DNA of 64,000 nt, taken from Pseudomonas rhizoryzae (GTDB taxonomy: Bacteria; Pseudomonadota; Gammaproteobacteria; Pseudomonadales; Pseudomonadaceae). A program made the position numbers and the translations under genes. The notes beneath the pieces are model-generated. The model did not search any database. It was not told where the DNA came from and saw only the letters and a program-made list of their open reading frames with translations. Positions 1 to 8,709 of the stretch are shown here, piece after piece; the first letter of the stretch is position 1, and every line of letters starts with the position of its first letter. The DNA lies in contig NZ_SULM01000009.1 in assembly GCF_005250615.1 (NCBI RefSeq), positions 124,001 through 188,000 on the forward strand, in the 5' to 3' direction.

Positions 1-1
1 C

Positions 2-262
2 GGCTATGCCGGCCTGAACAACCTGGGCTGGGTCAGCTTCGTCGACGTACCGGGCGGCACCGAGGTAACGGCGGTGATGGCCTACGAACCTCCGGCCGGA
101 CGCCTGGGGCATCTGTTCGCCCGCGTGCTGCGGCGCGATCCCGGTACCCGCATTGCCCAGGATCTTGCCGAACTCAAGGTGCTGCTGGAACGCGCCCATG
201 CGGTCAGCGATAGATACAGCGCCGTCGAGCGCGCCTCCCACATGGAGTCCCCCCTGGGCTGA
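2..262 (+). CDS. SRPBCC-family protein, C-terminal part (5' end outside window)
   Basis: The reading frame is open from the first bases of the window to a TGA at 260-262, giving the last 86 residues of a longer protein. The segment reads GWVSFVDVPGGTEVTAVMAY and then YEPPAGRLGHLF, the pattern of the last beta strands and long C-terminal helix of polyketide-cyclase/dehydrase (SRPBCC, START-like) proteins, which bind small hydrophobic ligands. The tail is rich in Ala, Glu and Arg, consistent with that closing helix. A hairpin follows the stop codon. The family call rests on a fragment, so no substrate can be given. Confidence 0.6.
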   Translation, partial: GYAGLNNLGWVSFVDVPGGTEVTAVMAYEPPAGRLGHLFARVLRRDPGTRIAQDLAELKVLLERAHAVSDRYSAVERASHMESPLG

Positions 263-274
263 CCTTGGCCTGCA

Positions 275-296
275 CGGCGTCTCGCCCGAGACGCCG
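275..296 (+). terminator. Hairpin after the SRPBCC gene
   Basis: A 10-base inverted repeat (CGGCGTCTCG and its complement) lies 13 bases after the stop codon. It would form a strong GC-rich stem with a tiny loop. The following bases are only moderately T-rich, so this is a plausible but not textbook intrinsic terminator. Confidence 0.45.
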
Positions 297-470
297 CCTC
301 TCCTGAGCCAGTCGACCCCGACTGGCTTATCTCCCAGCGACCTCCATCGCGCCTTTGCGACACCTATATGACAACCGGCATCCGAGCGCTTGCGGCCTTT
401 GGAACAGCGATGTTAGTTTTTGAACAACAGAGCTATAAATGACAGCTTGATAACATTGCAGGTCGGCCGC

Positions 471-1322
471 GTGAGCAAACCCCTCTTCTTCCAAGCCCTC
501 GAAGGTGCCTTCGCTGAACTCACGCCCACCGGCAAGCGTGTGGCGGGCTACTTGCTGGCCAATCCGGAGAAGCTGCCCTTCGAGACCGCCGACAGCATCG
601 CCCAACGCACTAACACCACCGGGATTTCCGTGGGTCGGCTGCTACGCTCCCTGGGCTATCGCAACCTCGACGACGTCAAGCAGAGCCTGAGAGACGAAGG
701 TCTGGAAGCCTGGCGCATCACCGATCGCTTCAGCGCCTTTCGCCAGCAGAGCGGGCGCAGCGATGCCCTGGATCGCTCCCTGGCCGCCGAGCTCGCCGCC
801 ATCGAGGACGTCTACCAACTGGCGCGCGGCCCGGTGTTCGAGCAGGTGGTGCAACAGTTGACCGACGCCGAGGCCGTGTTCATCGCCGGTATCCAGACTA
901 CCCGCGGCGTTCTCGGCAGCTTCCACAGCCTGCTGGAATACATCCGCCCCAAGGCCTTCTACGTCGACGGCCTGTCCGGCACCTATGCCGACATCTTCAA
1001 CAGTGGCTTCACCCGCCCCTATCTGGTGGTAGCCGACTTTCGCGCCTACTCCAGCGTGACCCGCAAGCTGTGCGAAGCCGCCCGCGATGCCGAGCTGCCC
1101 CTGGCGCTGATCACGGACTACCACTGCCCCTGGGCGCGGGACTATCCGGCCGACCTGCTGCAACTGCGCCTGGAGGTCGACCAATTCTGGGACTCCCTGG
1201 CGCCCCTGGCCTGCCTGCTGAACCTGCTGGTATCAGCGGTGGCGGATCGCTCGGGCGATGCGCTGGAGCAGCGCCTGGCCAGCAACCGCGTCCTGCAGCA
1301 GCGCTTCGGTCAATTCGAGTGA
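471..1322 (+). CDS. MurR/RpiR-family transcriptional regulator
   Basis: This 283-residue protein has the two-part RpiR layout. An N-terminal helix-turn-helix spans about residues 1-75 (it includes LTPTGKRVAGYLLANPEKLP and TTGISVGRLLRSLGYRNL). A C-terminal SIS sugar-isomerase domain (about 105-265) normally binds a phosphosugar effector. The GTG at 471 is chosen because it places MSKPLFFQALEG at the family N-terminus; a TTG at 420 would add 17 residues. It sits 41 bases upstream of the dipeptidase gene on the same strand, so it is probably the local regulator of the D-Ala-D-Ala operon. The effector is unknown. RpiR members known from cell-wall recycling (MurR) sense MurNAc-6-P, which makes a wall-derived ligand an attractive guess. 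Confidence 0.85.
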   Translation: MSKPLFFQALEGAFAELTPTGKRVAGYLLANPEKLPFETADSIAQRTNTTGISVGRLLRSLGYRNLDDVKQSLRDEGLEAWRITDRFSAFRQQSGRSDALDRSLAAELAAIEDVYQLARGPVFEQVVQQLTDAEAVFIAGIQTTRGVLGSFHSLLEYIRPKAFYVDGLSGTYADIFNSGFTRPYLVVADFRAYSSVTRKLCEAARDAELPLALITDYHCPWARDYPADLLQLRLEVDQFWDSLAPLACLLNLLVSAVADRSGDALEQRLASNRVLQQRFGQFE

Positions 1323-1363
1323 GCCCAGGCCGCCCTTTTCATCTCAAGGAACCACCCCATACC

Positions 1364-1939
1364 GTGAACCACCCAGAACTCGTCGAGATCGACGCCCACC
1401 GCTACGGCGTGGATATCCACCTGGTCTATGCGAGCGCCGACAATCTCGCCGGCAAGATCCTCTACCAGGATGCTCACTGCCTGCTGCACCGCGATGCCGC
1501 GATCCGTCTGCAAAGAGCCAGCGAACTGGCCCGACAGGCCGGGCTGCGCCTGCAGGTGCTGGACGCCTATCGCCCGCCCTATGCCCAGGAATTGCTCTGG
1601 CGCGCGCTGCCGGATGCGCAGTACGTGAGCGATCCGACCCAGGGTTCGCATCACAGCCGCGGCGTGGCGGTGGACGTAACCCTGCTCGACGAGACCGGCA
1701 TGCCGCTGGACATGGGCACCGGTTTCGACGACATGCGCGAGCTGTCGCACCTGTTCAACCCGGCCGTGCCCGTCGCGGCCCAGCGCCATCGCCTGCTGCT
1801 GCTGGGCGTCATGCAAAGCGCCGGCTTCACCTTCATCCCTAGCGAGTGGTGGCATTTCGAGCTGCCCGATGCTCGCCGCTATGCGCTGATCGATTACCAC
1901 CATCTCAGCCAGGAGGATCTTGCCGCCCTGCTGAGCTGA
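1364..1939 (+). CDS. ddpX: D-alanyl-D-alanine dipeptidase (VanX/DdpX family)
   Basis: This 191-residue zinc peptidase of the M15D family hydrolyses free D-Ala-D-Ala to two D-alanines. The zinc and active-site signatures are present: SHHSRGVAVDVTL (His and Asp ligands, about residues 89-101) and SEWWHFE (catalytic Glu and the third ligand His, about 164-170). The substrate-binding LDAYRPPYAQ segment lies near residue 66. There is no signal peptide, so it should act in the cytoplasm on dipeptide imported by the ABC transporter encoded just downstream. The GTG at 1364 is the first start giving a family-length protein; an AAGGA lies 13 bases upstream. The gene order X-A-B-C-D-F matches the E. coli ddp operon. 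Confidence 0.92.
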   Translation: MNHPELVEIDAHRYGVDIHLVYASADNLAGKILYQDAHCLLHRDAAIRLQRASELARQAGLRLQVLDAYRPPYAQELLWRALPDAQYVSDPTQGSHHSRGVAVDVTLLDETGMPLDMGTGFDDMRELSHLFNPAVPVAAQRHRLLLLGVMQSAGFTFIPSEWWHFELPDARRYALIDYHHLSQEDLAALLS

Positions 1940-2044
1940 TCCAGCCGGCGACCGGATCGTTCGAATCCAGCGCCGCGAGCCCAAGGCTCGACCGTCTTGC
2001 CCTCTGCCGAAACACCCTAAAACCAAACAATCCGAGGTACCGGC

Positions 2045-3610
2045 ATGTTCTCGTCTTCGCGCACCTGCGTTTCATCGGCGTCCCGAATGCTCGCCCTGGT
2101 TTCCCTGCTGGGCCTGGGTGCCTGGCAACCGGCCAGCGCTGCCACCGCGACCGACACCCTGGTCATCGGCAAACCAGCCGATTTGCAGACCGTCGATCCG
2201 GGCGTGACCTTCGACAACAATGACTGGACGGTGACCTACCCCGCCTACCAGCGCCTGATGCGCTACAAGGTGGAAGATGGCAAGGGCAGCACCGACGTCG
2301 AGGGTGACCTGGCCAGCGGCTGGACCGTTTCGCCCGACAACCTGGTGTGGACCTTCACCCTCAAGTCCGGCAATAAATTCGACGACGGCAGCGAGGTGAC
2401 CGCCGAGGCGGTCAAGTTCTCCATCGAACGCCTGATGAAACTCAAGCAGGGCCCGTCCAGCATCTTCCCGGCGGACATGACGGTGACGGTGGTGGATCCC
2501 CATACGGTGAAATTCACCCTGCAAAAGCCCTTCGCGCCCTTCCTCTTCGCCCTGGCCCACGATGGCGCCAGCGTGATCAACCCGAAGGTGGCCAGCGCGC
2601 ATGGCAAGGACGTGGACGCCTGGCTGGCCGGCCATACCGCCGGTTCCGGCGCCTACCGCCTGGCCGCCTGGCAGAAGGGCCAGTCGCTGACCCTGGAGCC
2701 CAATCCGTACTATGCCGGCAAGGCACCGACCCTCAAGCAGGTAGTGATCCGCATCATCGCCGAGCCTTCGGTACGTCGCCTGCAACTGGAACAGGGCGAC
2801 CTCGACATCATCGAGGACCTGCCCGAAGACCAGGTCAAGGCCCTGGCGCAGAAGCCCGGCTTCGTCACCACCGCCTACCCCTCGCTGCGGGTGACCTACC
2901 TCTACCTCAACAACAAGCGCGCGCCCATGAACGACGTGCACGCGCGCAAGGCGGTGGTCGACTCCCTGGACTACCAGGGTATCGTCGACGGTATCGCCAT
3001 GGGCAAGGCCAAGCTCATGAACGGGCCGATCCCGGACGGCATGTGGGGCCACGATCCGAGCCTGCCACTGCCCAAGCAGGACCTGGATGCCGCCCAGGCC
3101 GAGTTGGGCAAGGCGCCCAAGCTGCGCGAGTTGCAATTCCTCTATTCGGACAAGGACCCGGCCTGGGAGCCCATCGGCCTGACCCTGCAGGCGGGCCTCA
3201 GCGCGCTCGGCGTCAACCTGAAGATGGAGAAGCTGGCCAACGCCACCTTCCGCGAACGTCTGGGCAGCGGCGACTTCGATGTGGCCATCGGCAACTGGAG
3301 TCCGGATTTCGCCGATCCCTACATGTTCATGAACTTCTGGTTCGACAGCACCAACGCCGGCCTGGCCGGCAATCGCTCCTTCTACAGCAATCCCAAGGTG
3401 GATCAGCTGCTGCGCGACGCCGCCAGCGTCAGCGACGTGGCCCAACGCAAGGCGCTGTATCAGGAAGCCCAGAAGATCGTGGTGGGCGACGCCGCCTATG
3501 CCTATCTCTACCAGAAGGCCTATACGGTGCCGATGCGCGAGGCGGTCAAGGGGTACGTGTTCAACCCCATGCTCGAACAGGTCTTCGATTTCGCTGCGAT
3601 GTCCAAGTAA
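2045..3610 (+). CDS. ddpA: Peptide ABC transporter, periplasmic binding protein
   Basis: This 521-residue family-5 extracellular solute-binding protein should bind peptides in the periplasm and deliver them to the two permeases downstream. An N-terminal signal peptide ends near ASA (about residue 33), and the mature protein begins with TDTLVIGKPADLQTVDPG. Other landmarks are YQRLMRYK, GSGAYRLAAWQKGQ and RSFYSNPKVDQLL. It follows the dipeptidase by about 105 bases, with a GAGG ribosome-binding site at 2034-2037. The binding specificity (D-Ala-D-Ala or other dipeptides) is inferred from the ddpX neighbour. The family cannot be separated from DppA/GsiB by sequence reading alone. Confidence 0.88.
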   Translation: MFSSSRTCVSSASRMLALVSLLGLGAWQPASAATATDTLVIGKPADLQTVDPGVTFDNNDWTVTYPAYQRLMRYKVEDGKGSTDVEGDLASGWTVSPDNLVWTFTLKSGNKFDDGSEVTAEAVKFSIERLMKLKQGPSSIFPADMTVTVVDPHTVKFTLQKPFAPFLFALAHDGASVINPKVASAHGKDVDAWLAGHTAGSGAYRLAAWQKGQSLTLEPNPYYAGKAPTLKQVVIRIIAEPSVRRLQLEQGDLDIIEDLPEDQVKALAQKPGFVTTAYPSLRVTYLYLNNKRAPMNDVHARKAVVDSLDYQGIVDGIAMGKAKLMNGPIPDGMWGHDPSLPLPKQDLDAAQAELGKAPKLRELQFLYSDKDPAWEPIGLTLQAGLSALGVNLKMEKLANATFRERLGSGDFDVAIGNWSPDFADPYMFMNFWFDSTNAGLAGNRSFYSNPKVDQLLRDAASVSDVAQRKALYQEAQKIVVGDAAYAYLYQKAYTVPMREAVKGYVFNPMLEQVFDFAAMSK

Positions 3611-3658
3611 GGGCGACGGGTGCCGGCGAGTTCCGGCGCCCGCCTCGCGAGGTTAGCC

Positions 3659-4675
3659 ATGGCCTTCTTCCACCTGCTGCGCAAGCAGCTGACCGATATC
3701 CTCATCGTGGTCATCGGGGTCTCCCTGATCACCTTCGTCATCTCGCACCTGATCCCTGGCGATCCGGCGCGGCTGATCGCCGGCGAGCGGGCCAGCGACG
3801 AGATCGTCGCCAACATCCGCCATCAACTGGGCCTGGATCTGCCGCTATACCAGCAGTACTTCCGCTATATGAGCGACCTGCTGCACGGCGACCTGGGGCA
3901 GTCGATCCGCACCCATCGACCGGTGCTGGAGGACCTGCGGACGTTCTTCCCGGCCACCCTGGAACTGGCGCTGGTGGCGCTGCTGCTGTCGATCCTGATC
4001 GGCGTGCCCCTGGGGGTACTCTCGGCGGTCTACACCAATCGCTGGATCGATCACATCAGCCGCACCCTGGCGGTGGCGGGCATCTCCACCCCGGCGTTCT
4101 GGCTGGGGCTGGGCCTGATCGTGCTGTTCTACGGCCATCTTGGCTGGCTGCCAGGGGGCGGCCGCCTGGCCCAGGGCATGACGCCACCGCCGACGATCAC
4201 CGGCTTCTATCTCATCGACACCCTGCTGGCCGGCGACCTGCCCGGTTTCGTCAGCGCCGCCAAGCACCTGGTGCTGCCGGCGGTGACCCTGGCCTTCGTC
4301 AACCTGGGGGTGATCACCCGGCAGATCCGCGGCGCCATGCTCGAGCAGTTGGGCGAGGACTACATCCGTACCGCCCGTGCCTATGGCCTGTCGCAAGCCA
4401 CCGTGGTGCTGCGCCATGCCCTGCCCAATGCGCTGATCCCCTCCATCACGGTGATCGGCCTGGCGCTGGGCGATCTGCTCTACGGTGCGGTACTCACCGA
4501 GACGGTGTTCGCCTGGCCGGGCATGGGCGCCTATGTGGTCAAGTCGATCCAGGCGCTGGATTTCCCGGCGGTGATGGGCTTCGCCATCGTGGTGTCCTTC
4601 ATCTATGTGCTGCTCAACCGCTTCATCGATCTGCTCTACCGGCTGGTCGATCCCCGTATCGGCAAGGTGAACTAG
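3659..4675 (+). CDS. ddpB: Peptide ABC transporter, permease 1
   Basis: This 338-residue inner-membrane permease of the DppB type has about six transmembrane segments. The first is LIVVIGVSLITFVISHLI near the N-terminus. The cytoplasmic EAA loop that docks the ATPase reads EDYIRTARAYGLSQATVVL, followed by RHALPNALIP. An open frame begins at 3620, but the ATG at 3659 is preceded by GAGG at 3649-3652 and starts exactly where family members start. It is separated from ddpA by 48 bases and from ddpC by one base. Confidence 0.9.
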   Translation: MAFFHLLRKQLTDILIVVIGVSLITFVISHLIPGDPARLIAGERASDEIVANIRHQLGLDLPLYQQYFRYMSDLLHGDLGQSIRTHRPVLEDLRTFFPATLELALVALLLSILIGVPLGVLSAVYTNRWIDHISRTLAVAGISTPAFWLGLGLIVLFYGHLGWLPGGGRLAQGMTPPPTITGFYLIDTLLAGDLPGFVSAAKHLVLPAVTLAFVNLGVITRQIRGAMLEQLGEDYIRTARAYGLSQATVVLRHALPNALIPSITVIGLALGDLLYGAVLTETVFAWPGMGAYVVKSIQALDFPAVMGFAIVVSFIYVLLNRFIDLLYRLVDPRIGKVN

Positions 4676-4676
4676 C

Positions 4677-5552
4677 ATGACGACCCTGACCGCTTCGCGC
4701 CCCCTCTGGCAGGAGCAACTCGCCTGGCTCGCCTGGCGTATCCGCCGCAATCCACTGATGCTCACGGGGCTTCTGATCACCCTGCTGGTGCTGCTGTGCA
4801 TGATCGCCGCGCCTTGGCTGGCGCCCTACCAACCCAATGCCCTGAAACTCACCGCACGCTTACAGGCGCCCAGCGCCCTGCACTGGTTCGGCACCGACGA
4901 GGTAGGTCGTGACCTGCTCAGCCGGGTCATCTACGGTAGCCGCCAGTCGGTGGGCGTCGGCCTGTTCGTCGCCTTCGCCGCCTGCATCAGCGGCGGCCTG
5001 CTCGGCTGCCTGTCGGGCATCGTCGGCGGCGCCTTCGACCGCCTGACGATGCGCCTGATGGACATCATCCTATCGGTGCCCTCGCTGGTGCTGATCATGG
5101 CCCTGGCCGCCGCGCTCGGGCCGAGCCTGTTCAACGCCATGCTGGCCATCACCCTGGTGCGCATCCCCTTCTATGTGCGCCTGGCGCGTGGCCAGACCCT
5201 GAGCATCCGCCAGTTGGCCTATGTGCAGGCGGCGCGCACCTTCGGTGCCGGCAAATGGCACCTGGTGCACTGGCACGTGGCGCGCAACGCCATGCCACCA
5301 CTGCTGGTGCAATTCAGCCTGGACATCGGCAACGCCATCCTCATGGCCTCGGCGCTGGGCTTCATCGGCCTGGGCGCCCAACCGCCCACCGCCGAGTGGG
5401 GCGTGATGGTCGCCAGCGGCCGCAACTTCATCCTCGATCAGTGGTGGTACTCGACCTTTCCGGGCCTCGCCATCCTGGTGACCGCCATCGGCTTCAACCT
5501 GCTGGGCGATGGCATCCGCGATCTGCTCGATCCTCGCCAAAAGGGCAAATGA
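4677..5552 (+). CDS. ddpC: Peptide ABC transporter, permease 2
   Basis: This 291-residue inner-membrane permease of the DppC type begins with the usual cytoplasmic N-terminus (WRIRRNPLMLTG), followed by a membrane segment and the periplasmic FGTDEVGRDLLSRVIYGSR motif. The EAA loop is YVQAARTFGAGKWHLVHWH. It pairs with the preceding permease to form the channel. The ATG lies one base after the ddpB stop, so the two are probably translationally coupled. Confidence 0.9.
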   Translation: MTTLTASRPLWQEQLAWLAWRIRRNPLMLTGLLITLLVLLCMIAAPWLAPYQPNALKLTARLQAPSALHWFGTDEVGRDLLSRVIYGSRQSVGVGLFVAFAACISGGLLGCLSGIVGGAFDRLTMRLMDIILSVPSLVLIMALAAALGPSLFNAMLAITLVRIPFYVRLARGQTLSIRQLAYVQAARTFGAGKWHLVHWHVARNAMPPLLVQFSLDIGNAILMASALGFIGLGAQPPTAEWGVMVASGRNFILDQWWYSTFPGLAILVTAIGFNLLGDGIRDLLDPRQKGK

Positions 5553-5553
5553 C

Positions 5554-6537
5554 ATGGGCCAGCCCGTACTGCACATCGACCAGTTGAACCTAGAATTTCC
5601 CGGCTTTCGCAGCAGCGCCAAGGCGCTCAATGGCGTCAGCCTGAGCGTGGCGCCTGGCGAGATCGTCGGCGTGGTGGGCGAGTCCGGCTCGGGCAAGTCG
5701 GTCACCGCCATGCTCACCCTGGGCCTGCTGCCGCGCGGCAGCTATAAGGTCACCGGCGGCCGCGTCGATCTGGTGGGCCGCGACATGCTGGCAATGAGCG
5801 AGCGCCAGCTGATGGAAGTCCGCGGTCGCGAGGCGGCGATGATCTTCCAGGAGCCGATGACCGCGCTCAATCCGACCCGGCGCATCGGTCAGCAACTGTT
5901 GGACGTGATCCGCCGCCATACCACGCTGGACGCCGGCCAGGCCCGCGCCCGTGCCATCGAGCTGCTCAAGGACATGCACATCGCCGATCCCGAGCAGATC
6001 CTCGAGCGCTATCCCTTCGAACTCTCCGGCGGCATGCGCCAGCGCATCATGATCGCCCTGGCCTTCTCCTGCGATCCGCAGCTGCTGATCGCCGACGAGC
6101 CGACCACCGCGCTGGACGTCACGGTGCAGCGTCAGGTGCTGCTGCTGTTGCGCGAGAAGGCGCGGGCCCGGGGTACCGCCATCCTGCTGATCACCCACGA
6201 CATGGCCCTGGTCGCGCAATTCTGCGACCGCGTCTATGTGATGTATGCCGGCGGTATCGTCGAACAGGGTGCCACGGCCGCGGTGATGCAGGCGCCACGG
6301 CATCCCTATACCCAGGGCCTGCTGGCCTGCCTGCCGGAGAAGGCGGTGCCGGGCAGCGACTTGGCCAGTATCCCCGGACAGGTACCCAACCTCGCCCAGC
6401 TACCCGGCGGCTGCACCTTCAAGGACCGTTGCGCCCGGCGGCATGAACGCTGCGAGACGCGGCCTGGGCTGCTGCCCACCGATACCCCCGATCACCTGAG
6501 CGCCTGCTGGCTGCAGGCCGAGGACGCCCCGGCATGA
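5554..6537 (+). CDS. ddpD: Peptide ABC transporter, ATP-binding protein 1
   Basis: This 327-residue cytoplasmic ATPase energises the importer. It has Walker A GESGSGKS (about residue 45), the ABC signature [14 protein letters not shown], Walker [13 protein letters not shown] and the switch histidine in LLITHDMA. The C-terminal oligopeptide-transporter extension carries cysteines ([16 protein letters not shown]) typical of the DppD/OppD branch, where they can bind an Fe-S cluster. The ATG at 5554 immediately follows the ddpC stop, and the stop overlaps the next gene (ATGA). Confidence 0.92.
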   Translation: MGQPVLHIDQLNLEFPGFRSSAKALNGVSLSVAPGEIVGVVGESGSGKSVTAMLTLGLLPRGSYKVTGGRVDLVGRDMLAMSERQLMEVRGREAAMIFQEPMTALNPTRRIGQQLLDVIRRHTTLDAGQARARAIELLKDMHIADPEQILERYPFELSGGMRQRIMIALAFSCDPQLLIADEPTTALDVTVQRQVLLLLREKARARGTAILLITHDMALVAQFCDRVYVMYAGGIVEQGATAAVMQAPRHPYTQGLLACLPEKAVPGSDLASIPGQVPNLAQLPGGCTFKDRCARRHERCETRPGLLPTDTPDHLSACWLQAEDAPA

Positions 6538-7517
6538 CTTCTCTTTCTCCTTCCGCCGCGCCGTTGCTGGAACTCCAGGGCGTCGAGGTGCGCTATCCGG
6601 TGGGCCGTGACTGGCTCGGCCGCAGCAAGGGCCAGGCCCACGCCCTCAATGGCATCGACCTGCGCCTGTTTCCCGGTGAAACCCTGGGCGTGCTGGGCGA
6701 ATCCGGCTGTGGCAAGAGCACCCTGGCCCAGGTGCTGATGGGCCTGGTAGAACCGGTGCGCGGCACCCTTGAGGCCACGGGCTCGACCCACGGCCAGCGC
6801 AATATCCAGATCGTCTTCCAGGACCCGCAGTCTTCATTGGACCCGCGTCTACCGGTGTGGAAGTTGATCACCGAACCCCTGGTGGTACGGGGCCGCAAAT
6901 CCACCGCCGAACTGCGCACCGTGGCCCAGCGCCTGGCGCGGCAGGTGGGCATCCGCCCGGAATACCTGGATCGCTATCCGCACCAGTTCTCCGGCGGTCA
7001 GCGCCAGCGCATCGCCATCGCCCGGGCGCTGTCGTCCGACCCGGACGTCATCATCCTCGACGAGCCGACCTCGGCGCTGGACATCTCGGTGCAGGCGCAG
7101 ATCCTCAATCTGCTGGCCCAGCTACAGCGCGAGCGCGGTCTGACCTTCGTGCTGATCTCCCACAACGTCTCGGTGGTCCGTCACCTGGCCAATCGGGTGG
7201 CGGTGATGTACCTGGGACAGATCGTCGAGCTGGGCGCGGCGGCAGAGGTGCTGGAGCGGCCCAGTCATCCTTACACTCGGCTCTTGCTGGAAGCGGTGCC
7301 GCGCCTGGACCAGCCCCTGACCGGTGACGCCGCCGCCCAGCGTACCGAGCTACCGGGCAACCGGGTGCTGCCGAGCGGCTGCTTCTTCCGGGATCGCTGC
7401 GCCCAGGCGGGGGCCGGTTGCGAAAGGCCGCAGGCCTTGCTGCCGGCGACGCGGGTGGAGGTGCGCTGCCATCGCGCAGCGGGGCTGGCGATGCCGGCGC
7501 CTGTCGCTCTGGCCTGA
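6534..7517 (+). CDS. ddpF: Peptide ABC transporter, ATP-binding protein 2
   Basis: This 327-residue ATPase of the DppF/OppF type should pair with the preceding ATPase. It has Walker A GESGCGKST, signature FSGGQRQRIAIARAL, Walker B VIILDEPTSALD and switch LISHNVS. The C-terminal region has the paired-cysteine tail SGCFFRDRCAQAGAGC. Its ATG overlaps the ddpD stop by four bases. It is the last gene of the operon: the next gene is on the other strand and ends eight bases later, so the two transcripts converge. Confidence 0.92.
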   Translation: MTSLSPSAAPLLELQGVEVRYPVGRDWLGRSKGQAHALNGIDLRLFPGETLGVLGESGCGKSTLAQVLMGLVEPVRGTLEATGSTHGQRNIQIVFQDPQSSLDPRLPVWKLITEPLVVRGRKSTAELRTVAQRLARQVGIRPEYLDRYPHQFSGGQRQRIAIARALSSDPDVIILDEPTSALDISVQAQILNLLAQLQRERGLTFVLISHNVSVVRHLANRVAVMYLGQIVELGAAAEVLERPSHPYTRLLLEAVPRLDQPLTGDAAAQRTELPGNRVLPSGCFFRDRCAQAGAGCERPQALLPATRVEVRCHRAAGLAMPAPVALA

Positions 7518-7525
7518 GCGGAAGC

Positions 7526-7975
7526 TCAGCCAGCGCGGAAGATCAGATAGTCTTCCCAGTCATCCTCGGCCACTTGCGTCTCGCTGAGCATGCGGCCGGA
7601 TTGGGAGATGCCGGCCTTGTGCACCGCCTCGCGGTCATCGCAGATCAGCGGGTGCCACTCCGGTAGATCCTTGCCCTCGGCCACCAGGCGGTAGCCGCAG
7701 GTGGGCGGCAGCCAGGCGAACTGGTCGGCCTGGGCCGGGGTGAGCTGGATGCAGTCGGGGACGAAGCGGGTCCGTTCGGCATAGCGGCTGCACTGGCAGG
7801 TCTTGAGGTCCAGCAGCTTGCAGGCGATGCGGGTGTAGTAGACGGCGCCGTCGTCCTCGTCTTCCAGTTTCTGCAGGCAGCACAGGCCGCAACCGTCGCA
7901 CAGCGACTCCCATTCCTGGGCATCGAGCTGATCGAGGGTCTTGCGCTTCCAGAACGGCTGGGTGATGGCGGCCAT
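7526..7975 (-). CDS. YcgN-type cysteine-cluster protein (UPF0260/YkgJ-like)
   Basis: This 149-residue protein matches the conserved YcgN family in length and layout. It begins [17 protein letters not shown] and has a dense cysteine cluster (CDGCGLCC near residue 29, then [19 protein letters not shown] and LICDD) that probably binds zinc or iron-sulfur. The biochemical role is not established. The upstream frame is open for 79 more codons, but the ATG at 7975 is the family start. It is convergent with ddpF. Confidence 0.85.
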   Translation of the reverse strand: MAAITQPFWKRKTLDQLDAQEWESLCDGCGLCCLQKLEDEDDGAVYYTRIACKLLDLKTCQCSRYAERTRFVPDCIQLTPAQADQFAWLPPTCGYRLVAEGKDLPEWHPLICDDREAVHKAGISQSGRMLSETQVAEDDWEDYLIFRAG

Positions 7976-8112
7976 GGCGAGTCGTCGGAGCTGAAGAGAG
8001 GGCGCGCAGTCTAGTGCCGCGGGCCGCAAGCGCCAAGCACCGTTCGCGCCCTTGTCGGTTCCGCCCGGCCGGATTACCGTGCGGGACTCCCCTTTCCCAC
8101 CGTGGTGAAGCC

Positions 8113-8709
8113 ATGACCCATAGCAGCCGTACCCCGCAATACCCCGTTGACGAACAATTCGTCCAGCGTTGGTCGCCGCGTGCCTTCGCGCCGGTCGAGA
8201 TCGAAGAAGCAACCCTGCTCGGCTTCATCGAAGCCGCGCGCTGGGCACCGTCCGCCTTCAACGCCCAGCCCTGGCGCTTTCTCTATGCCCGCCGCGGCGA
8301 TGCCCACTGGGAGCTGTTCCTCAGCCTGCTGGCCGAATTCAACCGCGGCTGGGCGCAGCACGCCTCGGCGCTGGTGATCATCCTGTCGAAGACCACCCAT
8401 ACCCGCGCCGGCAGTGGCGAGGAAGTGCCCTTCCCCAGCCACAGCTTCGATGCCGGTGCGGCCTGGGCCTATCTGGCGCTGCAGGCGACCAACGCCGGCT
8501 GGCACGCCCACGGCATGGCGGGTATCGATCGCGAAGGCATCCAGCGTGAATTGCAGGTGCCGGCCGCGTTCAAGGTCGAGCTGGCGGTGGCCATCGGCAA
8601 GCTGGGCGACAAGGCCAGCCTGCCGGAGTCGCTACAGGGACGCGAGCTGCCCAGCCCGCGGCTGACCATCGAGGAGCTGGCGGTCGCCGGGCCCTATACC
8701 CTCGGCTGA
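8113..8709 (+). CDS. Nitroreductase-family protein (FMN-dependent oxidoreductase)
   Basis: This 198-residue protein of the nitroreductase fold uses FMN and NAD(P)H. Recognisable motifs are RWSPRAFAP (FMN phosphate-binding Arg/Ser, about residue 20), [15 protein letters not shown] (about 45-60) and the second flavin-binding stretch [23 protein letters not shown] (in pieces near residue 120-140). The ATG at 8113 follows a GTGAAG leader. The 3' end overlaps the convergent dehydrogenase gene by 16 bases. The natural substrate cannot be deduced. Confidence 0.85.
   Translation: MTHSSRTPQYPVDEQFVQRWSPRAFAPVEIEEATLLGFIEAARWAPSAFNAQPWRFLYARRGDAHWELFLSLLAEFNRGWAQHASALVIILSKTTHTRAGSGEEVPFPSHSFDAGAAWAYLALQATNAGWHAHGMAGIDREGIQRELQVPAAFKVELAVAIGKLGDKASLPESLQGRELPSPRLTIEELAVAGPYTLG

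Noticed and set aside
405-430. A TGTT-N8-AACA repeat upstream of the RpiR gene as an operator.
   Set aside because: The arms are only four bases and expected by chance; I would need conservation or binding data to accept it.
3043-4680. A 545-codon plus-strand frame spanning ddpA and ddpB.
   Set aside because: It is a frame-shifted shadow, rich in Arg/Gly/Pro, and crosses the boundary of two strongly supported genes.
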